Below, piece by piece: positions 57,561 through 64,000 of a stretch of 64,000 nucleotides of DNA. Position 1 is the first letter of the stretch. Every line of letters begins with the position of its first letter. This DNA is from Colocasia esculenta (taxonomy: Eukaryota > Streptophyta > Magnoliopsida > Alismatales > Araceae), in contig CM024759.1 of assembly GCA_014218235.1 (NCBI GenBank), positions 70,502,119-70,566,118 on the forward strand, in the 5' to 3' direction. Made by a program: the position numbers and the translations under genes. Below the pieces are notes generated by a model, which was not told the DNA's origin, ran no database searches, and saw nothing but the letters and a program-made list of their open reading frames with translations.

Positions 57561-60500
57561 AGAATATGGGTATGGAAGAGGTGTGCAGCAGCAGCAGCCT
57601 CATCAGTTTCAGCAGCCACAGGCAGGTCGTGGCAGAGGAGTACCGTAGCAGCGAGGAAGAGGCCGGGTTATGGCTATCACCCGAGCCCAGGCAGAGGCAT
57701 CGAATATGATAGAAGGTACTTTACCCCTTTATGATATTCAGCAAGAGTTTTATTTGATTCGGGTGCCTCTCATTCTTTTATTTCCGAAGAATTTCTGGAT
57801 TGTATAGCTCATCCTTTAGATGAGAAGTCTTGTGAATTAGTAGTGGAGGTTCCTTCGGGTGAGTTTTTACTCACTTCAAGCTATATAGATGAAGCCCCTG
57901 TTATGATTGAAGGGAACCAGATGCCGGGTCAGTTGTATGCCATGTAGTTGTCAGATTATGATATTATCTTGGGTATGAATTGGCTTGAGATGTATGGAGC
58001 AATGTTAGATTGCAGAAAGAAAAGGATCAGATTTTGTCATTCTAATGGTGCAGTATTTGAATATCAAGGTATGCCTTTTTATACCTCTAAGTTTCTAATT
58101 TCTGCAATTAAAGCTAGAAAGTTGATAAATGATGGGTGTGTAGCTTATTTAGCCTCGGTAAGTCTGGTAGAAGCTAGTCAGCCAGTAGAAGCAGTTCCCA
58201 TGGTTAGGGAATTTGCTGATGTTTTTCTTGAGGATTTGTCTGGTTTAGCTCCACATAGAGAGGTGGACTTTACTATTGAGTTGCTGCCAGGTACCATGTC
58301 AATTTCTAAAGCTCCATATTGGATGGCACCAGCAGAACTAAAAGAATTGAAAAGGCAGTTAGAAGAATTGTTACAGAAAGGGTTTATTAGACCGAGTCAT
58401 TCCCCGTGGGGAGCGCCGATTTTATTTGTGAAAAAGAAAGATGGAAGTTTTCGGATGTGTATTGATTATAGAAAATTGAATGAAGTGACCATTAAGAATA
58501 AGTACCTGTTGCTGAGGATAGATGATCTGTTTGATCAGTTACAATCAGCAAAGGTGTTTTCTAAAATTGATTTGAGGTCCGGGTACCATCAGTTGAGAAT
58601 TAAAGAGGAGGATATAGATAAGACAGCTTTCAGAACCAGATATGGTCACTATGAGTTTGTGGTTATGCCTTTTGGGTTGACTAATGCTCCTGCAGGTTTT
58701 ATGGATTTGATGAATAGAATTTTTCATCCGTATTTAGATCAATTTATTGTGGTCTTTATTGATGATATTCTAATTTATTCAGCATCTGAAGAGGAGCATG
58801 TAGCTCATTTGAGGTTTACTCTGCAGTTGTTAAGAGATAACCAGTTGTTTGCCAAATTCAGTAAGTGTGAATTTTGGTTGAAAGAAATTCAATTTTTGGG
58901 TCATGTCATCTCAGCTAAAGGAGTAGCAGTGGACCCAAGTAAAGTGGAAGCAGTGATGAGATGGGGAGTGCCTAAGACAATAACCGAGATTAGGAGTTTT
59001 CTGGGATTAGCAGGTTATTATAGGCGCTTCATTCAAGATTTTTCTAAGATTGCGGCACCTATGACTAGATTAACCAGGAAAGGGGTGCCTTTTGTGTGGT
59101 CCGGTGAATGTCAGAAAAGTTTTATGGAATTGAAGAAAAGACTAACATCAGCACCTATATTGACATTACCGGCAGGGAGTGGTGGTTTTGTGTTGTATAC
59201 TGATGCTTCAAGGAGAGGACTTGGCGCAGTGCTTATGCAGTATGGCAAAGTGATAGCTTATGCGTCCAGGCAATTGAAGCCAGCAGAGGAGAATTACCCC
59301 ACTTATGATTTGGAATTGGCAGCATTTGTGTTGCTTTGAAAATGTGGAGGCATTATCTGTATGGCGAGAGATTTGAGATCTTTACAGATCATAAAAGTTT
59401 GAAGTATATTTTTTTGCAGAAAGATTTGAACCTTCGCCAGTGCAGATGGGTTGAATATTTAAAGGATTATGATTTCAGTTTGGCTTACCATCCGGGTAAG
59501 GCTAATGTTGTAGCTGATGCCTTGAGCAGAAAGGCATATATGAATCTAATGATGATTAAAGAGTGGAAATTGTATGAAGAAGTAGCGGAGAACTCCTTGT
59601 ATGTGCCCAGTAGTCAACGACGGGCAATTCTAGCTGCTAGCGCTGTAGAGCCGTCTTTGTATTGGCAGATCATTGAGGCTCAGAGAGCAGATGCAAGTTT
59701 AGCTGAAACTGTGAAAATGGAAGGAGTTTCTATTGATGATAATTGTGTGGTCAGACTCCGAGGCAGGTTGTTTGTTCCTGCAGAAAGAGAGGTGAAGCAG
59801 CGAGTATTGGAAGAGGCTCATAAATCTAGGTACACTATCCATCCGGGTAGTACTAAAATGTACCATGATTTAAGAAAGCATTTTTGGTGGCCTCATATGA
59901 AGAAAGAAATAGCAGAATTTGTTGCAAGGTGTGCTATCTGTCAGCAAATTAAAGCAGAGCATCAGAAGCCTGGAGGTCTATTGCAACCGTTACCCATTCT
60001 ACAGTGGAAATGGGATGATATTGCTATGGACTTTGTGGCAGGTTTACCAAGGTCGAGTTCAGGGCATAATGGAATATGGGTGTTTGTTGACATATTGACC
60101 AAAGTGTGCAGATTAGTGGCAGTAAGTATGTCTTGGATAGTGGACAGATTAGCAAATATTTATGTTGAAAGAATTGTTCCACTACATGGTATTCCGAAGA
60201 CTATTGTGTCGGATAGAGATCCAAGATTTACTTCTGGTTTTTGGAGAAGTTTGCAAAGAGTAATTGGTTCTGAGCTAAGGTATAGCTCCGCTTATCATCC
60301 CCAGACAGATGGTCAGACAGAGAGGACTATCCAGACAATTGAAGATATGTTGCGGGCTTGTTGTTTGGTTTGGGGAGGTAGCTGGGAGCATCATTTGGGA
60401 ATGGTTGAGTTTGCCTATAATAATAGTTATCATACCAGTCTTGGGATGGCACCGTATGAAGCTTTATTTGGAAGGCCATGTAAAACCCCATTGAACTGGC

Positions 60501-61066
60501 ATGAAGTGGGAGAAAGGCAGTTAGTAGGTCCTGAATTGATTCAGCAAACCACAGAGGTGGTAAAGCTTATTAAAGAGAAATTGTAGGCAGCTCAAAGCAG
60601 GCAGAAGAGTTATGCAGATATCCGGAGAAGACCACTTGAGTTTGAAGTGGGAGATTTTGTTTTCTTGAGAGTTTCCCCGAGTAAAGGTATTATGAGGTTT
60701 GGCAAGACTGGAAAGTTGAGTCCAAGGTATGTGGGACCTTTCCAGGTGATTGAAAGAATTGGGGAAGCAGCTTATAGGCTAGATTTGCCAGCAGATTTTA
60801 CAGATGTGCATGATATTTTCCATGTCTCCATATTGAGAAAGTGTATTGAAGATCCAGCTCAAATAATCAGATATCAAGGTGGTGACCTGAGGCCGGATAT
60901 GACTATGCCTGAGTATCCGGTACAGATCACAGATCGAAAGATAAAGAAGCTGAGAAATAAAGAAATTGAGTTGGTTAAAGTGAGATGGGAAAATAGGTTG
61001 GGTGGTGAGGATACCTGGGAGTTAGCCGAGGAAATGGCTAAAGGGTATCCCTATCTATTTGCATAA
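57561..61066 (+). pseudogene. Tekay pol (protease, RT, RNase H, integrase, chromodomain-like end), interrupted
   Basis: Protease: VLFDSGASHSFISEEF near 57750-57800. RT: PSHSPWGAPILFVKKKDGSF, MCIDYRKLN and catalytic FIDDILIYS near 58758. RNase H: LYTDASRRGLGAVLMQYGK. One-base loss near 59333 breaks RNase H, and the frame resumes at MWRHYLYGERFEIFTDHKSL. Integrase: zinc finger HPGSTKMYHDLRKHFWW...CAICQQIK, core D (AMDFVAGLP), D (VSDRDPRFTSGFW) and E (TDGQTERTIQTIEDML). Chromodomain-like C-terminus 60900-61063; stop 61064-61066. Nonsense TAGs at 57646-57648, 57945-57947 and 60584-60586. Otherwise all catalytic residues remain, so the element looks recently active or is partly misassembled. Confidence 0.92.
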
Positions 61067-61182
61067 GCTCTTGTATTTCTTTTTAGATGATAGTGCTTAT
61101 AAAGGTGTGTATGTTTAAGTTGTTTAACTTTGTATTGTGTTATGAATTTCGAGGTCGAAATTTTCTTTTTAAATGATAGTAA
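61067..61182 (+). other. Tekay 3' untranslated spacer and polypurine region
   Basis: It contains the lineage-typical AATTTCGAGGTCGAAATTTT followed by TTTTTAAATGATAGTAA before the LTR. The expected G-rich polypurine tract is degenerate (AAATGATAG). Confidence 0.55.
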
Positions 61183-63461
61183 TGTAACGTCGTGTGTTTT
61201 TTGGATCCATGCGGATCATGTGTGTAATGGATGTGATGGTAGTTATGAGGCCAGTGTTGTGTGGTGTGGATGTGTGAATGATCAGGTATGGTGCAGGTTG
61301 TGGAATGTGCAGGTTTGAAACCTAAAACAGAACAACATTGGCTGATGTTGGTTGCAGATTGGCGGCCAGGTATGGACGTTTAATGAGTTAACGTCCATGT
61401 AAAGTGACGTTAAGGTATGAACTTAACGGCATTGGATGTGGACGTTTAGGGTGGCGATTGTTATTGACGGCAGAGGGGTGGACGCCAACCTGAGAATTCT
61501 GCAGGTTATAGGGTCACCCGAGGGCAGGTTTCCTACCCTGTTCTCATTCTCCCTTGCCCCAACTTCTTGTCCCAGTGTTCTTGAAGCTTCCAACAGGTAC
61601 TGAAGGGTGGTTGGACGATCGTAGAACGCGTGGTGTTGCCGAATTGCGCGAGGAAACGCCATGGCGTGGTGCAATTCCCGTGGGAGCTCGCGGGGGGTTC
61701 GGTGTGAACCGGGAGATTGCGGGAGGTTTTAGCGTGTTCTGAGGTAGGGGACGAACCCGGTTAACTCCGTAGAAACATTAAAACACGACGTAACCACCTG
61801 AATCAGCATGATAATGCATTTTCGGATTAAGTTGCACCATGCGGGGTTAATGGGTGGTTTGAGTAATTTAGCGAACGAAGCATGCTGTATTGGGTTGTTT
61901 AGGATTCATGCATGATAAAGGAATTGTTTCTGTATGTTTTTCTGTGGTTTTAACGGTTGGAAAACCTGTAGAATCGGATTAGGGTTTCTGCAGGGTTAGA
62001 GGCCGAAGAACTTGGCGTCAACATAGTTTGTCGCCAAGCTCATCAGCCAGGATGTAGACGGCCAGATCCCTTGCCGTCGACTTCCTGTAAGCGGCAGTCG
62101 ATGTTGCCGCCTACTGGTTATAAATAGAATGATTAATTATGGTATTATTGATAATGCATATGCGTTGGCACCTGAGGTGCACTGAGTGCACAGAGTTCTC
62201 GTGTTTAGCATACAAGGTATGCAGATAGTTACTTATTTTCGTGGCTGCGCGTTATTTATGCGAGTCCAGTTGGGTTCACGTGTAGTGGACTGTTGTTACT
62301 TGTGGTTTACGTGAGGTTTCACGTGGTTTGTGTGTGATGAGCACGTGGTTCTGTGTACGTGGCGAGTAGTACGACGCCTACCGTGGTTACCTCTCCAGTT
62401 AGGTGCCCCAGGTTCTTTGTGAGCCAGGCTGTTAGCTCGGGGCTTTGTCCCGATACTTGTGTTGTGCCGTCGAGGTCTGTGTCGTCTGACCTGGACACCC
62501 TCACTCCTGTGTTTGAGTTGTACGTCCGGCTGAGGGAAAGACGACAGTGGGACAGTGACACTTGTGTTTGTCTTTAGTCACTTGTAGCGCACTCGTAGTT
62601 GGGGGTACGGACACCAGTAGACGTACTGGACCCCAGCTAGTCCTTTTCCAGTGCCTCACTCCAGAGAGTTCTGGGCCAGGATCTCTAGAGGTGCCAGGCA
62701 TGGGCCTGTGACCGTGTGGTCTGCAGGTGGTGGTGTTTAGTTGGTCTCCACAGTTACTTGACTTTTCACGTGGAGCGGTAGCTGGACCTTTCGTCCTTGG
62801 CTGCGAGACTGAGAGGTGGACCTGTGTTAGCTTGTCCGAGTCAGTTACTGGTGTCGCGAACCAGTTCACGTGGCTCGTGTTTGGCTGTCACTACTTTAGC
62901 TTGTACACCTGTACTGGTTTTCCGTTTAATTATTACAGTTGTTTCTCGTAGTCGGCAGACGGTGAGTACTTTTACAGCTTTAATATCCTGCTTAGCTGTT
63001 ATATAAATTGTTGGTATTGTTTATAGCTTTGTACCTGTGGTTTTTGGTTTGCTCGATTTTGGGGGAGTTCCCTACTGAGCCTGTGACTAGCGAGGCTCAC
63101 CCCTACCCCCACAGGTGAGAGTGAGGAGGACGTTTCACGACCGTAGTCCGGTTCAGAGCCGCGCTGTAGCGGTACAGGGTCAGTACCTCCAGCGGTGTAG
63201 TTCCAGCAGTGTAGCTCAGTTAGTTGTTTACTTTCTTCAGTTGTACCTCGGGGTATGCCCCAGGCTCTTGTACTTCTTTCCAGTTTTGTGGAAATTTGGC
63301 TATGTAAACTTGTGAAATATATATAAAATGTGGTGTGTTCCTTTGTGTTTACACGGATTGTGGTTTGGTATCCCTTGCGAGGCTTCGGCCCGATCGCGGG
63401 AGGCGGACTCGGATCAAGTACGTTATCAGTTTAAAGGACTTGGCCGAGGCGTTCAGTCACA
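61183..63461 (+). repeat. Tekay 3' LTR (2,279 bp)
   Basis: Starts TGTAACGTCG and ends GTCACA, matching the end of the 5' LTR at 56320. The first 229 bp have no readable counterpart because of the gap. Confidence 0.88.
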
Positions 63462-64000
63462 TTATGAGTTATGTGTTATGAGATGCGATGAGTTGTGCTA
63501 TGATATGAGTTATGAGTTATGAGATATTGGTTTGTGTCCTCTAATAGATAGTTAGGACTATGTGTCATGGCATTTTAAACAACGGAATATGAATAAAGTA
63601 TAAGATGATATATGAATGTGGCACGTGATGAGTGCAAATGATATAATGTGATAAATGAAAACTAAAGAGTAAATGATATGAAGAATGTGTGAAATGATAT
63701 GTAAGAGAGAGAGTAAATATGAATGAGAATGTGATTTCATGTGAAACCAATATGATAGTGCATATGTTCATACTTTCATGTATTAATACTTAAATTGCAA
63801 TATCATGTTTAATATCATGTCATGTATTCATTAATCTTCTTGTAATAATGTATATAAGTATATATGTGTAAACATGCGAATTATGCAACACAAAAAGATG
63901 AACATGTGGAATTGCTAAATGAATAAGATAAAGTGTAAATAGATCTAATTCCATGTAATTAAGTTTAATTCATGTCAAAACAGCAAGTAAAGTATGGATA
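63462..64000. other. AT-rich flank, no gene
   Basis: GATATGAGTTATGAG-type short repeats near 63465-63530, then AT-rich DNA. No Tat sequence resumes here, so the partner side of the interrupted Tat element is not in the window. Confidence 0.5.

Larger units (their letters stand above)
54289..63461 (+). mobile_element. Tekay/Del-type chromovirus (Ty3/Gypsy), 5' end in gap
   Basis: LTR, primer site, gag, protease, RT, RNase H, integrase with a chromodomain-like C-terminus, and 3' LTR in order on the plus strand. The 3' LTR is 2,279 bp (61183-63461), TGTAACG...GTCACA. The C-terminal YPVQITDRKIKKLRNKEIEL segment followed by the WE...YP.LF ending is typical of the Tekay lineage, which targets heterochromatin. 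The left duplication is unreadable; the right flank is TTATG. Confidence 0.92.

Overview
The window is nuclear DNA from a flowering plant. It has GT-AG introns, one interrupted host gene and a dense pile of plant transposon families (CACTA, hAT-like, Sirevirus-type Copia, Tat- and Tekay-type Gypsy, a TRIM and a tRNA-derived SINE). The AT-rich long-intron host gene and the abundance of Sirevirus and Tekay elements would suit a non-grass monocot, but nothing in the sequence fixes the species. No rRNA, functional tRNA, CRISPR or bacterial operon is present.

Layout. 1-7.6 kb: the only recognisable host gene, on the minus strand, a CID3/CID4-like (ataxin-2 family) PABP-interacting protein in 11 visible exons. 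Its PAM2 exon carries a one-base frameshift, and its 3' end is not visible. 7.6-14.27 kb: AT-rich intergenic DNA with a 531-bp hAT-type element (imperfect 8-bp TSD, and an empty-site copy next to it), a 1,170-bp element with a perfect 8-bp TSD, and microsatellites. 14.27-43.5 kb: a 28.8-kb CACTA transposon (14489-43312, TSD CCG) lying inside the end of a related CACTA. It carries a decayed TNP2 transposase gene and a second, tnpA-like (Transposase_24) gene. Within it lie a SINE, a 538-bp TRIM in a TNP2 exon, a 12.5-kb Sirevirus-like Copia (minus strand) in an intron of the second gene, and a 5-kb array of about 28 copies of a 180-bp satellite in another intron.

43.5-54.19 kb: part of a Tat-lineage Gypsy element on the minus strand (one LTR, PPT, integrase). 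Its 7.5-kb 3' region carries two intron-containing genes in antisense (plus strand) for plant-mobile-domain-like proteins. About 20 short dyads of the form GCGACA-N6-8-TGTCGC cluster in the LTR, ahead of each antisense gene and in an intron. This is the most unusual regulatory-looking feature here. 54189-54288 is a 100-N assembly gap. 54.29-63.46 kb: a Tekay-type chromovirus on the plus strand with gag, pol and long LTRs (about 2.28 kb), broken by a few frameshifts and stops. The last 540 bp are AT-rich with no gene.

Almost every coding region, including the host gene, has single-base indels, mostly in short homopolymers. The 5' Tekay LTR beside the gap is full of them compared with its 3' partner. 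Part of the apparent decay may therefore be uncorrected assembly error, while several nonsense codons look like real C-to-T changes at CG or CHG sites.
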